NCBI RefSeq assembly: GCF_024138715.1
Contig: NZ_CP092074.1
Coordinates: 2,046,001-2,110,000 of the forward strand
DNA length: 64,000 bases
DNA from: Emticicia sp. 21SJ11W-3
Lineage (GTDB): Bacteria > Bacteroidota > Bacteroidia > Cytophagales > Spirosomataceae
Direction of reading: 5' to 3'
The notes below the pieces were generated by a model. It was not told the origin of the DNA, did no database searches, and saw only the letters and a list, made by a program, of their open reading frames with translations. Of the stretch, positions 18,357 to 27,444 are shown piece after piece (the first letter of the stretch is position 1; every line of letters starts with the position of its first letter). The position numbers and the translations under genes are program-made.

Positions 18357-19934
18357 ATGCGGCTGGTCTTTTGTTTTATTCTTCTTTTTGTACAATTTCA
18401 TGTGTTTTCTCAGCAATGGCTGGGTATCTCATCCAGTAATTATTCGGGTACCCATGGTATCTATGCCAATCCGGCTAACGTGGCCGATACACGCTATAAG
18501 GTTTACCTCAATCTGGCTGGAGCCAATGTTGATTTCGCCAATAATTATGTTAAATGGGGAGCGCCATATTCACTTTTCGGCTTTGTTACTAACACGGTTC
18601 CTGGCAAGCACAGGGCACCGAACGGACTAATTCGCTACTCCAATACGTATCTGGAAGAGGCCCAGGGTAAAAAAAATGTAACTGCTTTTTTAGGGGCTGA
18701 TGTAAGGGGGCCTTCATTAATGTTTACGTTCGACAAAGCAAAAATGGCTGTGGGTTTAACAACAAGAGGCAGGCTGATAACGAACCTGAACAATACTAAC
18801 ATAACTGCAGCAAAAATAATTATGTTTGGCACCAAGCAGCCTTCTATTTTTAATTTGTCATTGACTGATAACCATTTTAATGCCAATATTAACAGCTATG
18901 TAGAAATGGGGCTTACCGTGGGCAAGGTAATAATTGAAGATGCCGACCATTTTATGAAGTTAGGGCTGACCATGAAGCGGGTAAATGCTTTATTGAATGT
19001 GCATTATCTGGTAAATCAAGTGGATTTTAAAATTAATCCTCAGGCTAACCCTAATAAGCAGGACCTTTTTTTGGAAAAAGCTGTGGCTACTTACGGATTA
19101 ACAAAAACCGGCGCTTCGGCCGCAGCCGGTTTAAATCCGAACTGGCTGTTTGGTAATACTCCTGCCGGGTTTGGATATGGTTTAGATATAGGCTTTGTTT
19201 ATGAATACAGACCCGATTTTAAGGAATATGATGTAAGATTGAAAGACAGAATGACAACTGACCCTACCCAGAATAAATATAAGTATAAATTTGGTCTGGC
19301 ATTGCTTGATTTGGGTCAGATGAGATTCAATAATAATGAACTGGTTTTTCAGACCAGCATCAGTAAGACCAACGTTAATATTCCACAAGGAACGTTTAAC
19401 AAGATTGATTCGCAGGATAAATTGTACAGCCAAATGAATAATGCATTTGGTTTATCAGATGCCGACTACCGGCATGCTTTCAATGTTCCGCTTCCGGCAG
19501 TGGTGTCAGCTACTTTTGATTACTCGTTTTCTGATAAACTATATGCCAGCGCTACGCTGATTCAGAACATCAGAAGCAATAATTCATTAAGCATGATACA
19601 GCCTTCTTTATTTGCCATAACACCACGCTGGGAAACCAAATGGCTCGAGGTGTCGGCACCGGTTTCATTATATAATGGTTATAAAACACCGGCCATTGGG
19701 CTGGCTGGCAGGGCAGGGGCACTTTTTTTAGGTACTGATAATATGGTTGCTTTGCTAAACATAGGTAATCCTAAAAGTGTAAACTTTTATTTTGGTTTAT
19801 ATGCCCCCTTGTTCAGGAAATTGCCTGAGGGCCCCACTAATTGTTATTACGAACCCCGGTTTACGCTTTTTCAGGACATCAAGGATTTTTTTAATAAAAG
19901 CAAGAAAAGAAGAAAATGGCGGAGTATCCGGTAA
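18357..19934 (+). CDS. DUF5723 family exported (outer-membrane) protein
   Basis: A 525-aa protein with signal peptide MRLVFCFILLFVQFHVFSQ. The start of the mature chain, GISSSNYSGTHGIYANPAN, and the alternating hydrophobic/polar beta pattern throughout are typical of DUF5723, a Bacteroidota family predicted to form an outer-membrane beta-barrel. Function is unknown; members are sometimes found near gliding or secretion genes, but none are here. It is divergent from the ATP-grasp gene and ends at a very strong hairpin shared with the convergent oxidoreductase gene. Confidence 0.82.
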   Translation: MRLVFCFILLFVQFHVFSQQWLGISSSNYSGTHGIYANPANVADTRYKVYLNLAGANVDFANNYVKWGAPYSLFGFVTNTVPGKHRAPNGLIRYSNTYLEEAQGKKNVTAFLGADVRGPSLMFTFDKAKMAVGLTTRGRLITNLNNTNITAAKIIMFGTKQPSIFNLSLTDNHFNANINSYVEMGLTVGKVIIEDADHFMKLGLTMKRVNALLNVHYLVNQVDFKINPQANPNKQDLFLEKAVATYGLTKTGASAAAGLNPNWLFGNTPAGFGYGLDIGFVYEYRPDFKEYDVRLKDRMTTDPTQNKYKYKFGLALLDLGQMRFNNNELVFQTSISKTNVNIPQGTFNKIDSQDKLYSQMNNAFGLSDADYRHAFNVPLPAVVSATFDYSFSDKLYASATLIQNIRSNNSLSMIQPSLFAITPRWETKWLEVSAPVSLYNGYKTPAIGLAGRAGALFLGTDNMVALLNIGNPKSVNFYFGLYAPLFRKLPEGPTNCYYEPRFTLFQDIKDFFNKSKKRRKWRSIR

Positions 19935-19935
19935 A

Positions 19936-19973
19936 AAAGCAAAAACCTTTTGCTTGCAAAAGGTTTTTGCTTT
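19936..19973. terminator. Bidirectional terminator between DUF5723 and oxidoreductase genes
   Basis: A perfect 17-bp stem (19936-19952 with 19957-19973) with a CTTG tetraloop, one base after the DUF5723 stop and 10 bases before the end of the convergent gene. T-rich sequence closes the stem on both strands. Confidence 0.88.
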
Positions 19974-19983
19974 AAGATTAAGC

Positions 19984-21270
19984 CTATATTTTTATGCCAT
20001 AAGGCGAGCGCAATTTTCTGGTTAGCTTCTTGTTCGCTAAGCGGTCATCGAACCGTTCTGTGATTGGGTTCCATTTTAAAGGGCGGCGAATTTCATACCC
20101 GATGTTGGCAATATTGCAGACAGTGCAGGTTCGGTGTCCAATTTCTACATCACATAGGGGTTTCTGGCGGGTTCTCATTGAGTTGAGGAAATCTTTGTAG
20201 TGATTGCCCCCGACAGGAGCCGCCAGTTTAATATCATTGGCTTTTAATTGCACATCTTTCAGGTTGTCTGGCACAATCAGAAAAGAGCGGCTAACCTCAA
20301 TAATACCGTCTTTGCCTCTGAACTGCACGGCATTCCCTTTGCCAAAATCGTGGTGAATCATATTTACCCCATTGGCATATTTAAATACCATACCCTGTTG
20401 CGCATTTGGGTCAGTTGGTGGATACAGTTCCACAGGCCCGCTTTCATCCATGCCCAGTGCCCATTGGGCAATATCAAACATGTGGGCTCCCCAGTCGGTT
20501 ACATCACCCCCGCCAAATCCTTTGTAATAGCGCCATTTAGCCCAGAAATTATCTTCAAGGCGCGGTGCGAGAAAATGATGATAGGGGTGAGGTTGGTTTG
20601 GCCCCAGCCACATATCCCAATTCATACCGGCAGGTACAGTCTCCGGCTGAAAATCTACTTCTCTCGGCGGGCCTCCTATGGTAACGCGCACCTCGGTAAT
20701 CTCGCCTATGTATCCGTTTCTTACCAGTTCACAAGCTCTTCTGAAATTATCGCCAGAGCGCTGCATGCTTCCGGTTTGCAGCACACGGTTGTTTTTACGA
20801 ACAGCATTAACCAATGCGCGGCCTTCTGCAACTGTAAAAGTAAGTGGTTTTTCAAGATAAATGTCTTTGCCTTTTTCTGCGGCTCTTATGGCAATAGAAG
20901 CATGCCAGTGGTCTGGTGTAGCAATTACAACGCCGTCAATATCTTTTCTGTCAAGCAGCTCCAGGTAGTTTTCATACACTTGCGGCGCTGTTTTTACTTC
21001 GCCAAAATACTGCTTGCTGTTTTTTGTAAACTGCTCTTTTATGAAGTTTTCCGACTTCGTTTTGTCAACATCACAGGCAGCTAAAAGATTTATTTCTTTG
21101 GTTTCAAGAAACCGGGCCTGTAAGCCACGTGCTTGCCGGCCCAGGCCGATAAATCCAACGTTTATTACGTCGCTGGGTGCCATAAAACCCCGGCCTAAAA
21201 CATTTCTTGGCACTATCGAGAAAGCAGCCAGTGTTCCGGTTGTTTTAAGGAAATCTCTACGGGTTGTCAT
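19984..21270 (-). CDS. Tat-exported Gfo/Idh/MocA family oxidoreductase
   Basis: A 428-aa NAD(P)-dependent oxidoreductase. The N-terminus MTTRRDFLKTTGTLAAFSIV is a twin-arginine signal, so the enzyme is probably exported folded with its cofactor. The Rossmann motif is GFIGLGRQARG (39-49); ATPDHWHA (118-125) and EKPLTFTVAEGR (140-151) are family signatures, with Lys141 the conserved catalytic lysine. The C-terminal half contains GGGDVTDWGAHMFDIAQWAL, typical of the Bacteroidota/Planctomycetes Tat-dependent subgroup. These act on sugars, glycosides or inositols by redox chemistry. The substrate is not determined, and no sugar-utilisation genes adjoin it. Confidence 0.88.
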   Translation of the reverse strand: MTTRRDFLKTTGTLAAFSIVPRNVLGRGFMAPSDVINVGFIGLGRQARGLQARFLETKEINLLAACDVDKTKSENFIKEQFTKNSKQYFGEVKTAPQVYENYLELLDRKDIDGVVIATPDHWHASIAIRAAEKGKDIYLEKPLTFTVAEGRALVNAVRKNNRVLQTGSMQRSGDNFRRACELVRNGYIGEITEVRVTIGGPPREVDFQPETVPAGMNWDMWLGPNQPHPYHHFLAPRLEDNFWAKWRYYKGFGGGDVTDWGAHMFDIAQWALGMDESGPVELYPPTDPNAQQGMVFKYANGVNMIHHDFGKGNAVQFRGKDGIIEVSRSFLIVPDNLKDVQLKANDIKLAAPVGGNHYKDFLNSMRTRQKPLCDVEIGHRTCTVCNIANIGYEIRRPLKWNPITERFDDRLANKKLTRKLRSPYGIKI

Positions 21271-21379
21271 AAAATTAAGGGTTGAATATTAATTTGGTAT
21301 CAAATTGAATAGATGTTGGGGTACTATAGAACAGAAGCAACACAAGTGCTAGAGGATACTCATATTTGATAAGAAAAAT

Positions 21380-21796
21380 TTACACCAGATCATCCGGATT
21401 ATCTAAAGTATAGGCATGGGTATGGTGTGTCATGCCAATGCGGGGGTAATAATTGATGGCTTTGGGCGCCGAAAGCAGAATCAGTTTGGCATCGGGGCTT
21501 GCCAGCTTGGTGTGCCGTATCAGTTCACGGCCAATGCCATGTTTCTGATAGGCTTCATCAACAAATAAATCAGACAGGTAAGTGCAAAACGCCCAGTCGG
21601 TAACAGAGCGGGCTACACCAACCAGCTTGTTATTGATTCGCGCCGTTATGAGCAGATTAGCGTTTTCAACCATTGCTTTAATTCTTGGCAGGTCGTCAAC
21701 AGGGCGTCTTTCACCTAAAGTTGAGGCTATAAGTGTATTTCTGAATTCCTGCCAGTCAAGGTCTTTTTCGTGTGCATATTGTACTGTATTTTCCAT
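21380..21796 (-). CDS. GNAT family N-acetyltransferase
   Basis: 138 aa from the ATG at 21796. An upstream ATG at 21877 is in frame, but it lies ahead of a consensus promoter at 21852-21822, so the shorter start is chosen. The GNAT core is visible: NKLVGVARSVTDWAFCTYLSDLFVD leads into the acetyl-CoA loop YQKHGIGRELIRHT (Q/R-x-x-G-x-G/A pattern), then LILLSAPKAINYYPRIGM. It probably transfers an acetyl group to a small-molecule or protein amine; the substrate is unknown. Separated by 109 bases from the oxidoreductase downstream on the same strand. Confidence 0.82.
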   Translation of the reverse strand: MENTVQYAHEKDLDWQEFRNTLIASTLGERRPVDDLPRIKAMVENANLLITARINNKLVGVARSVTDWAFCTYLSDLFVDEAYQKHGIGRELIRHTKLASPDAKLILLSAPKAINYYPRIGMTHHTHAYTLDNPDDLV

Positions 21797-21821
21797 AGTT
21801 TTGGTTTGGTTGTCTACACTA

Positions 21822-21852
21822 CAAATGTATTGAAATGCGCAAAATAAACAAA
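21822..21852 (-). promoter_or_regulatory. Promoter of the GNAT gene
   Basis: Minus-strand TTTG (21852-21849) and TACATTTG (21829-21822) are separated by 19 bases, an exact match to the Bacteroidota consensus. The start codon at 21796 follows by about 25 bases. Confidence 0.6.
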
Positions 21853-22089
21853 CCCAGGCTGTTTTCAGAGTGGTCATAAAACGGTTTCTTCATCTATAAA
21901 TGCCGGCAATAAGATTTGTATACCGGCGCGGCTCTTACAATTTTACTTTGAAGCGGTTATTGCGCTCAATTACTTCAGCGAATCTGCAATAAAAAAAGCA
22001 TTTGCCTCGTTCTCAATTTGTTTGTTTTTCTGCATTAAGTAATAATATTAGCAAAGAAATTTCTACATTTGGAACAAGAAACGGGTATA

Positions 22090-23364
22090 ATGAGAAAAAT
22101 ACTACTATACACTTTATTGTTGGGGCTGGCAGCCTGCACTACCAGCAAGAAAAATACCAGGGAGCCAAGAGAAACCAAGGCGGCAACGGCATATCCGGAT
22201 GCCACAGTGAAACCTGTGGTGGTGGCTATTAAAAGCCGGTATATAGTGAAGGATTCTTCGTTAGCCAGGGTTTTTTTGGAAATGGAGGTGGAGAATCTTT
22301 CAAAAGTTAATGCTTTGCAGCAACTGAAAGAGACTTTCAGGATGAGCTGGCTGTTGCAGTCTGACTACGGGGTAAGAGACCGTCTGGCATATAACCGGGT
22401 TGATTTTACTGAGCAGAATGTACTGTTGAGAGATAATAAGGTTGAGGTGTCTTTTGAAATTCAACGGCCGAAGAACATTACCCGTGCCTTGTTACTTACT
22501 GAGATTTTTGAGGTGCTTACCAGTAAAAAATCAAATAACGATTTAGTGGTTGATTTCTCTGCCACCCGCCTCAGCGACAGATACGGGCTTTTTGTGAACG
22601 ATTACACTAGACCAATTTTCAGAAACTATATCAACAAAAAAGATACCTTTCAAATAAGAAGTTTAGATAATCATATAAATGAGCTGTTTCTGATTAGATA
22701 TACCAATGAGTTTGACCCCGCTCAGTCGCCAATGGCAACGTCGCTGAGGCCTCCTTTCAGGTCGTTGAAAATTGAAGAGATTCTGAAGGTTAAATCGGGT
22801 ACGCCGCTCCATCTTGAAAACGAAGGTCTTTATTTTGCAGTCGAAGACACCATGAATACCAGAAATGGCTTTGGATTTCTGATTGTAGATAACAGATACC
22901 CGCGGTATACCATGCCTGAGAAACTGGTAAAGCCGCTGATTTACATGAGTACGAGCCAGGAGACCAGAAGCGTAAGCGAGAATGCAGATTCCAAACAGGC
23001 AATGGATAGGTATTTTTTGGGAATAACTGGTGGAAACCAGGCATTGGCTAAGAAAATAATAAGAACCTACTACAGAAGAATTGAAGAGGCAAACCAGTTG
23101 TTTACCTCATTTAAAGAAGGCTGGAAAACCGACAAGGGCATGGTTTATATTGTACTGGGCCCGCCTAACAAAGTTCAACGCAGCCGCGACCGTGAAGTGT
23201 GGATGTATGCACAAACACAGAATTTTTCAGAAATTATATTTACTTTTAATAAGAAACCAAATCAGTTTACAGATAACTATTATGAGCTTGTCCGGTATCC
23301 CGAGTATCAGGCCTATTGGTATCCGTTTGTAGAAGCATGGAGAACAGGAAACGTAGCGGAGTAA
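22090..23364 (+). CDS. GWxTD domain lipoprotein
   Basis: 424 aa from the ATG at 22090; a TTG at 22069 in the same frame overlaps the likely -7 box TACATTTG (22064-22071) and is not used. The signal peptide ends LGLAAC with lipobox Cys16, so it is a lipoprotein. The C-terminal third holds the GWxTD domain: FKEGWKTDKGMVYIVLGPPN followed by the REVWMYA segment. The domain is widespread in Bacteroidota and related phyla; its function is not established. The 3' end overlaps the start of rlmB by 28 bases, suggesting translational coupling. Confidence 0.85.
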   Translation: MRKILLYTLLLGLAACTTSKKNTREPRETKAATAYPDATVKPVVVAIKSRYIVKDSSLARVFLEMEVENLSKVNALQQLKETFRMSWLLQSDYGVRDRLAYNRVDFTEQNVLLRDNKVEVSFEIQRPKNITRALLLTEIFEVLTSKKSNNDLVVDFSATRLSDRYGLFVNDYTRPIFRNYINKKDTFQIRSLDNHINELFLIRYTNEFDPAQSPMATSLRPPFRSLKIEEILKVKSGTPLHLENEGLYFAVEDTMNTRNGFGFLIVDNRYPRYTMPEKLVKPLIYMSTSQETRSVSENADSKQAMDRYFLGITGGNQALAKKIIRTYYRRIEEANQLFTSFKEGWKTDKGMVYIVLGPPNKVQRSRDREVWMYAQTQNFSEIIFTFNKKPNQFTDNYYELVRYPEYQAYWYPFVEAWRTGNVAE

Positions 23365-24161
23365 GATCCGAGTCCGGTGGTCGTCCGGAGTATAACAAAA
23401 AACCAAAGTTTTTTGCCCGACCAAATTTTGAAAAACCATCGAAACCAGATATAGTTTTTGGTGTGCAATCTGTATTGGAGACGCTGAGAAGCACCAAAGA
23501 AATTGAAAAGATATTAATTCAAAGAGAGTTTGGCCATGCAGAAGTAGAGAAGCTGGCCAAAGAACGAGACCTACCCGTGCAGCGTGTACCGATTGAAAAA
23601 CTCAATCGGATTACAATGAAAAACCACCAGGGTGTAATTGCATTTGTTTCGGCGGTTAATTACGCCAGAACATCAAACGTGGTAGCTGATGTTTTTGAAA
23701 AAGGTGAAGTGCCTTTGCTACTTATTTTAGACAGAATAACAGACGTACGTAATTTTGGTGCCATAGCCCGCACGGCCGAATGCTCTGGTGTGCATGCCAT
23801 TATTGTGGCATCAAGAGGGGCGGCGCAAATCAATGCCGACGCCATGAAGACCTCATCAGGCGCTTTGAATTTCCTGCCGGTGTGCCGCGAAAACAGCCTT
23901 GCGCAAGTAGTTGAAGAATTGCAGCAGTCTGGCATACAGATAGTGGCCTGTACAGAAAAAGCTAGCGAAGAGTTGTATCATGTAGATTTTACCGTGCCTA
24001 CGGCCATATTGATGGGCTCAGAAGAAGACGGTATATCTGATAACCTTTTAGAACAAGCCGACCACTCAACTAAAATACCTATGTTGGGCAAGATTGGGTC
24101 ATTGAATGTGTCAGTTGCTACAGGAGTTATTTTGTACGAGGCCGTAAGGCAAAGACTTTAA
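23337..24161 (+). CDS. rlmB: 23S rRNA 2'-O-ribose guanosine methyltransferase (TrmH/SpoU family)
   Basis: 274 aa from the ATG at 23337 (MENRKRSG). RlmB methylates the 2'-hydroxyl of a guanosine in 23S rRNA (G2251 in E. coli) using S-adenosylmethionine. A basic N-terminal tail leads to a substrate-binding domain (IVFGVQSVLETLRS...KILIQ), then the SPOUT knot domain with its three motifs: DRITDVRNFGAIARTAE, LMGSEEDGIS and GSLNVSVATGVILYEAVRQ. An upstream in-frame ATG at 23316 is possible. The first codons lie inside the GWxTD gene in another frame, so the two are probably cotranscribed. Confidence 0.9.
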   Translation: MENRKRSGVRSESGGRPEYNKKPKFFARPNFEKPSKPDIVFGVQSVLETLRSTKEIEKILIQREFGHAEVEKLAKERDLPVQRVPIEKLNRITMKNHQGVIAFVSAVNYARTSNVVADVFEKGEVPLLLILDRITDVRNFGAIARTAECSGVHAIIVASRGAAQINADAMKTSSGALNFLPVCRENSLAQVVEELQQSGIQIVACTEKASEELYHVDFTVPTAILMGSEEDGISDNLLEQADHSTKIPMLGKIGSLNVSVATGVILYEAVRQRL

Positions 24162-24188
24162 CTGCAGGCACTTGCCACAGATAGCCTT

Positions 24189-24497
24189 TCAGGCCATTTC
24201 GTCAAGTGTTTCCTGTAAAAATGCTCTGATGGTCAGTAGTCTGGCTTTCAGAGCATTTTTATTTTTATTCAGGTCAGTTTTCTTATTTATTGTTCTTTCG
24301 GCGCCTTTCAGGGTTAATGTACCCTTGCTTTTTACATCAATTATTTCACGGAGTTTGTCAAGGTCTTTTTGGGTTAGTTTACGGTCGCGGCCAATACGCT
24401 CAAATTTCAGATTAAACTGTTTTTCATAGAACCGAATCTTAGAGGCCGCCACCCCCAGTATCTCTGCTGCCTCGTTGGTTGTATAGAATAGTTTCAT
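24189..24497 (-). CDS. MerR-family helix-turn-helix regulator
   Basis: A 102-aa protein beginning FYTTNEAAEILGVAASKIRFYEKQF, a clear MerR winged-HTH, followed by a long basic helix of about 40 residues and no effector domain. It has no cysteines, so it is not a metal sensor of the classical type. Its ATG shares one base with the stop of the LRR gene (TAATG), indicating translational coupling. Short MerR proteins of this kind are common in Bacteroidota; the target is unknown. Confidence 0.85.
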   Translation of the reverse strand: MKLFYTTNEAAEILGVAASKIRFYEKQFNLKFERIGRDRKLTQKDLDKLREIIDVKSKGTLTLKGAERTINKKTDLNKNKNALKARLLTIRAFLQETLDEMA

Positions 24498-25933
24498 TAA
24501 CGTACCAGAATATCTTTTTTCTCTAAATCGGTCACTAATTTACTCAAATCTTCCTTTTTAGCATCAATTTTTACAAAATCATTTCCTTCAATAAACACCT
24601 GTTTTAATTTACCGAACTTTCTTAGCTGGTTTGGTACTTCTTTAATCTGATTATGGGTAATATCAAATTCAACCAGGTTTGTAAGCTGATACACCTGCTC
24701 CGGAAAAACTTTAAACAGGTTATGCCCAATATTCAGCAGTTTTAAATCTGGCAGTGCCGGTAATTCAGTCAGGCGATTATGATGTGCATACAACGTTTCC
24801 AATGTTTTTAAGGAGGCAAGGTTTGCAGGCAGCGCCCATAGCTCATTGTTAGACACCGCCAGGGTTTTCAAGCCGGGCATATCGCAAATGGCATCAGGTA
24901 GTTTTTTTAAATTGTTATAGTACAAATCCAGCTCTTCCAGCTTTTTCAGTTTTATAATATTCAATGGTACCTCATTCAGGCCTGCATTGTATAAGTTAAG
25001 TGCTTTCAGGCTATCCATTTTTCTGAAGTCGCGCTTTCTGAATTTTTCAAACCGGTTATTACCAAGAAACAAAATTTCAAGTTTAAGGTTTCTGGCCAGT
25101 GTGCGCGGTATCATGCGCATGCCCGTGTATTGCAGATTAAGGTCTTTCAGATGCGTATTCTTTTTAAATCTGATTTTATGGGCATTTACCGGGTTATTGC
25201 TAATGCTCAGAAATTTAAGATGCGGCATAGCAGAAATCTTCTTAGGTATTTTTTCAATATAGTTGTTGGAAATATCCAGCTTTGTCAGATTTTTAAACCT
25301 GAAAACCACCTTTGGGAACGAGGTCAGATTTAAATTATTAAGCATTAACGTTTTTACGGTATCCGGTTTGTCGCAGTCTTCTGCCATTTGTATATTCCAG
25401 ATATAGGTTTTACTTGGTTTTTTCGGCTGCGAGCCGATGCTCAGCATTATATTGACACTAAAATTAGTTTTGCTAGGGTTTGCAGGTAGTTTATAATTCA
25501 GGCAGAAATTTTCTGCCAAAGCAACAAATTTTGCTGTGTTTTCTGTGTTTAATGAGTCATTAAAAAACGGGCTATTGCCTTTAACCCTACCCACAATTTC
25601 GCCCTGAAAACCATATTTAAAATAATCAATAGTGCCATTAGGTTGCACAAATAACTCAACCGGGATACTCTTTATTTCGCTATACTGATACAGTGGGCTA
25701 CCCGTCTTGATGGCCATCAGGTTAAAATCATTAATTATTTTTTTTACTGTGGCATCCATTATAATAGCCTTACTTTTATCGGTATTTAGATCGATAATTG
25801 TTGAAGAAGGATACTTTTTACGGCCCTCCTGTAGGGTCATTACTTTCTTCTCAAAAACACTGGCGCGATAAACTTTTTGTTGCGCCATAGCGCTAAATGA
25901 AACAAGCAAAAGAAGGTATAATAGATTTTTCAT
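24497..25933 (-). CDS. Exported leucine-rich repeat protein
   Basis: A 478-aa protein with signal peptide MKNLLYLLLLVSFSAMAQ. Residues about 20-195 are a domain I do not recognise. From about 200 to 470 there are roughly 11 leucine-rich repeats of 22-24 residues, for example LTKLDISNNYIEKIPKKIS and LEELDLYYNNLKKLPDAI, of the bacterial internalin/Shoc2-like type. It probably acts as a periplasmic or surface protein-binding scaffold. It is the first gene of a two-gene unit with the MerR regulator, an unusual pairing that hints the regulator controls envelope functions. Confidence 0.85.
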   Translation of the reverse strand: MKNLLYLLLLVSFSAMAQQKVYRASVFEKKVMTLQEGRKKYPSSTIIDLNTDKSKAIIMDATVKKIINDFNLMAIKTGSPLYQYSEIKSIPVELFVQPNGTIDYFKYGFQGEIVGRVKGNSPFFNDSLNTENTAKFVALAENFCLNYKLPANPSKTNFSVNIMLSIGSQPKKPSKTYIWNIQMAEDCDKPDTVKTLMLNNLNLTSFPKVVFRFKNLTKLDISNNYIEKIPKKISAMPHLKFLSISNNPVNAHKIRFKKNTHLKDLNLQYTGMRMIPRTLARNLKLEILFLGNNRFEKFRKRDFRKMDSLKALNLYNAGLNEVPLNIIKLKKLEELDLYYNNLKKLPDAICDMPGLKTLAVSNNELWALPANLASLKTLETLYAHHNRLTELPALPDLKLLNIGHNLFKVFPEQVYQLTNLVEFDITHNQIKEVPNQLRKFGKLKQVFIEGNDFVKIDAKKEDLSKLVTDLEKKDILVR

Positions 25934-25952
25934 GTAGTTTTTGTTTAGTGCA

Positions 25953-25960
25953 CAAATATA
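25953..25960 (-). promoter_or_regulatory. -7 box of the LRR-MerR unit
   Basis: Minus-strand TATATTTG matches TAnnTTTG 19 bases before the LRR start codon. No TTTG is found at the expected -33 distance; the sequence there is a long T/A tract. Confidence 0.3.
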
Positions 25961-26066
25961 TAACTAAAAACATAGTTATATATTTTTTTTCTGTTTTTTT
26001 CACTGAATCTATCTAAATGCAGGTTGCTTCCATGCCATTTAATGCAAGCGCTTAATTTTAAAATAA

Positions 26067-26096
26067 TTTGAAAAAACATATAGAAATGTATATTTG
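26067..26096 (+). promoter_or_regulatory. Promoter of the 26.2-kb hydrolase gene
   Basis: TTTG at 26067-26070 and TATATTTG at 26089-26096 are separated by 18 bases. The predicted leader is about 110 bases long, and I see no recognisable riboswitch in it. Confidence 0.45.
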
Positions 26097-26215
26097 TATT
26101 GTGCTTTAGAAAAATACCTATCAAAAATTTGGTAGTTTTATCAGGAAATCTTTTGGAACTATGGTATTACTGTGCCAAAGCCAGTAATTAAATAAGCGTC
26201 AGTGTTCCGGAAAAC

Positions 26216-27148
26216 GTGTTAAAAGAAAGTCATGAAGCTGTTTTATTAAATCAGATGAAACCAACTTTATCGGGCAAGGCTCCCTGCAATAACATTGAAA
26301 TTTATTTTGAGGCGTTCGGAGAAAAAGAAAATCCTGCCATTGTTTTGATTATGGGTCTTGATTCCCAGAGCATCTTGTTTTCTTTCGATTTCATGAGGCC
26401 TCTGGTGGAAGCAGGCTATTATGTTATCAGGTTCGATAACAGAGATATCGGGCTGTCGACCTGGATGAACGATCAATGGCACCCAAAAAGGCCCTACACG
26501 CTTGAAGATATGGCCAAAGATACAATTAGCCTGATGGATTTTTTGATTATAGATAAGGCGCATATCATCGGGGTTTCTATGGGGGGTATGATAGCGCAGC
26601 GCATAGCTATTTCGTATAAGCCAAGAGTGCTTAGCCTTACCTCAATTATGTCGTCAGGCTTTGCACTTGACCCCGCAGCCGTATCTTTTTTCAAGGGTCG
26701 TCTGTTTTATTATCTGGTTCCCTTTTTTGTCAGAAATTTCCGTTTAAATACACGCTATTTCACCAGACGCGTTTCGGTAGCAGGTTATGTGAAAACTTTT
26801 ACCAAACTGAACGGAAAAGGTTTTCCGGTCAACAGAGAGCATCTGCTTAATGTTTTTACCGAGGCAATCGAAATCAGAAAAGGGCAGAATCCGCGTGCCA
26901 GATTCCAGCAGTTTTGTGGTATTGTGGCTTCGGGGTCACGCCTGAACGAACTTCCATCAATCAGGGCTCGAACGCTGGTTATTCATGGCACCGCCGACCC
27001 GCTGATTCCGCCAATTCATGCGCGCATTTATGCTCCAAAAATACCCGGAGCAACCATGCTGTGGGTAGAGGGTATGGGTCACCAATTTTCAAAACCGGTA
27101 ATTGATAAGATAATGCCCGTCATTTTAACGCATCTGAAACCGCTCTGA
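26216..27148 (+). CDS. Alpha/beta hydrolase
   Basis: A 310-aa cytoplasmic alpha/beta hydrolase. The nucleophile elbow is GVSMGG with Ser121; HGTADPL supplies Asp261 and GMGHQF supplies His289, completing the triad. FDNRDIGLST (73-82) is characteristic of the group that includes haloperoxidase-like and aclacinomycin methylesterase-like enzymes. The frame opens with GTG at 26216; an ATG at 26255 (MKPTLSG) would remove 13 residues without harming the fold, and I cannot decide between them. The substrate is unknown. It stands alone between the divergent LRR unit and alaS. Confidence 0.82.
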   Translation: MLKESHEAVLLNQMKPTLSGKAPCNNIEIYFEAFGEKENPAIVLIMGLDSQSILFSFDFMRPLVEAGYYVIRFDNRDIGLSTWMNDQWHPKRPYTLEDMAKDTISLMDFLIIDKAHIIGVSMGGMIAQRIAISYKPRVLSLTSIMSSGFALDPAAVSFFKGRLFYYLVPFFVRNFRLNTRYFTRRVSVAGYVKTFTKLNGKGFPVNREHLLNVFTEAIEIRKGQNPRARFQQFCGIVASGSRLNELPSIRARTLVIHGTADPLIPPIHARIYAPKIPGATMLWVEGMGHQFSKPVIDKIMPVILTHLKPL

Positions 27149-27280
27149 TGGTTTCTATTGCAAGCGTTAATGTGTAGTTGGGCAGCAAAATTTTATTATA
27201 AGCGATATACGCTTTGGATTGAATAAAGTAGTAACCTCTGTTTTTATCAGATAACACTTCAAATAGTCTGTAATTTAGTC

Positions 27281-27288
27281 TAAATTTG
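27281..27288 (+). promoter_or_regulatory. -7 box upstream of alaS
   Basis: TAAATTTG is an exact -7 match and would give a leader of about 150 bases. The leader contains a 7-bp inverted repeat (TCAGAAG/CTTCTGA, about 27331-27356), which may only be a local stem. No -33 TTTG at the expected distance. Confidence 0.3.
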
Positions 27289-27444
27289 CAGCCAGTTTAA
27301 TACAACAAAACATTAGTAATAAAACTTTGGTCAGAAGTTAATTAAACTGCTTCTGATTCAGCGTGAATGTTTATCTGAAAAGCACTTTTGGGCTAGTCAG
27401 GATAAGCAGTCAATCGTACATTCATAAATTTACCCGACGCAGAT

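Noticed and set aside
20248-21084. 278-codon plus-strand frame
   Set aside because: It is antisense to the Gfo/Idh/MocA gene, whose motifs are clear; no homology features of its own.
21797-21877. Longer GNAT start
   Set aside because: It begins upstream of an exact-consensus promoter, so it would not be in the transcript.
27289-27444. T-box-type leader before alaS
   Set aside because: T-boxes are not expected in this phylum, and neither the T-box sequence nor a terminator is seen; only a 7-bp stem.
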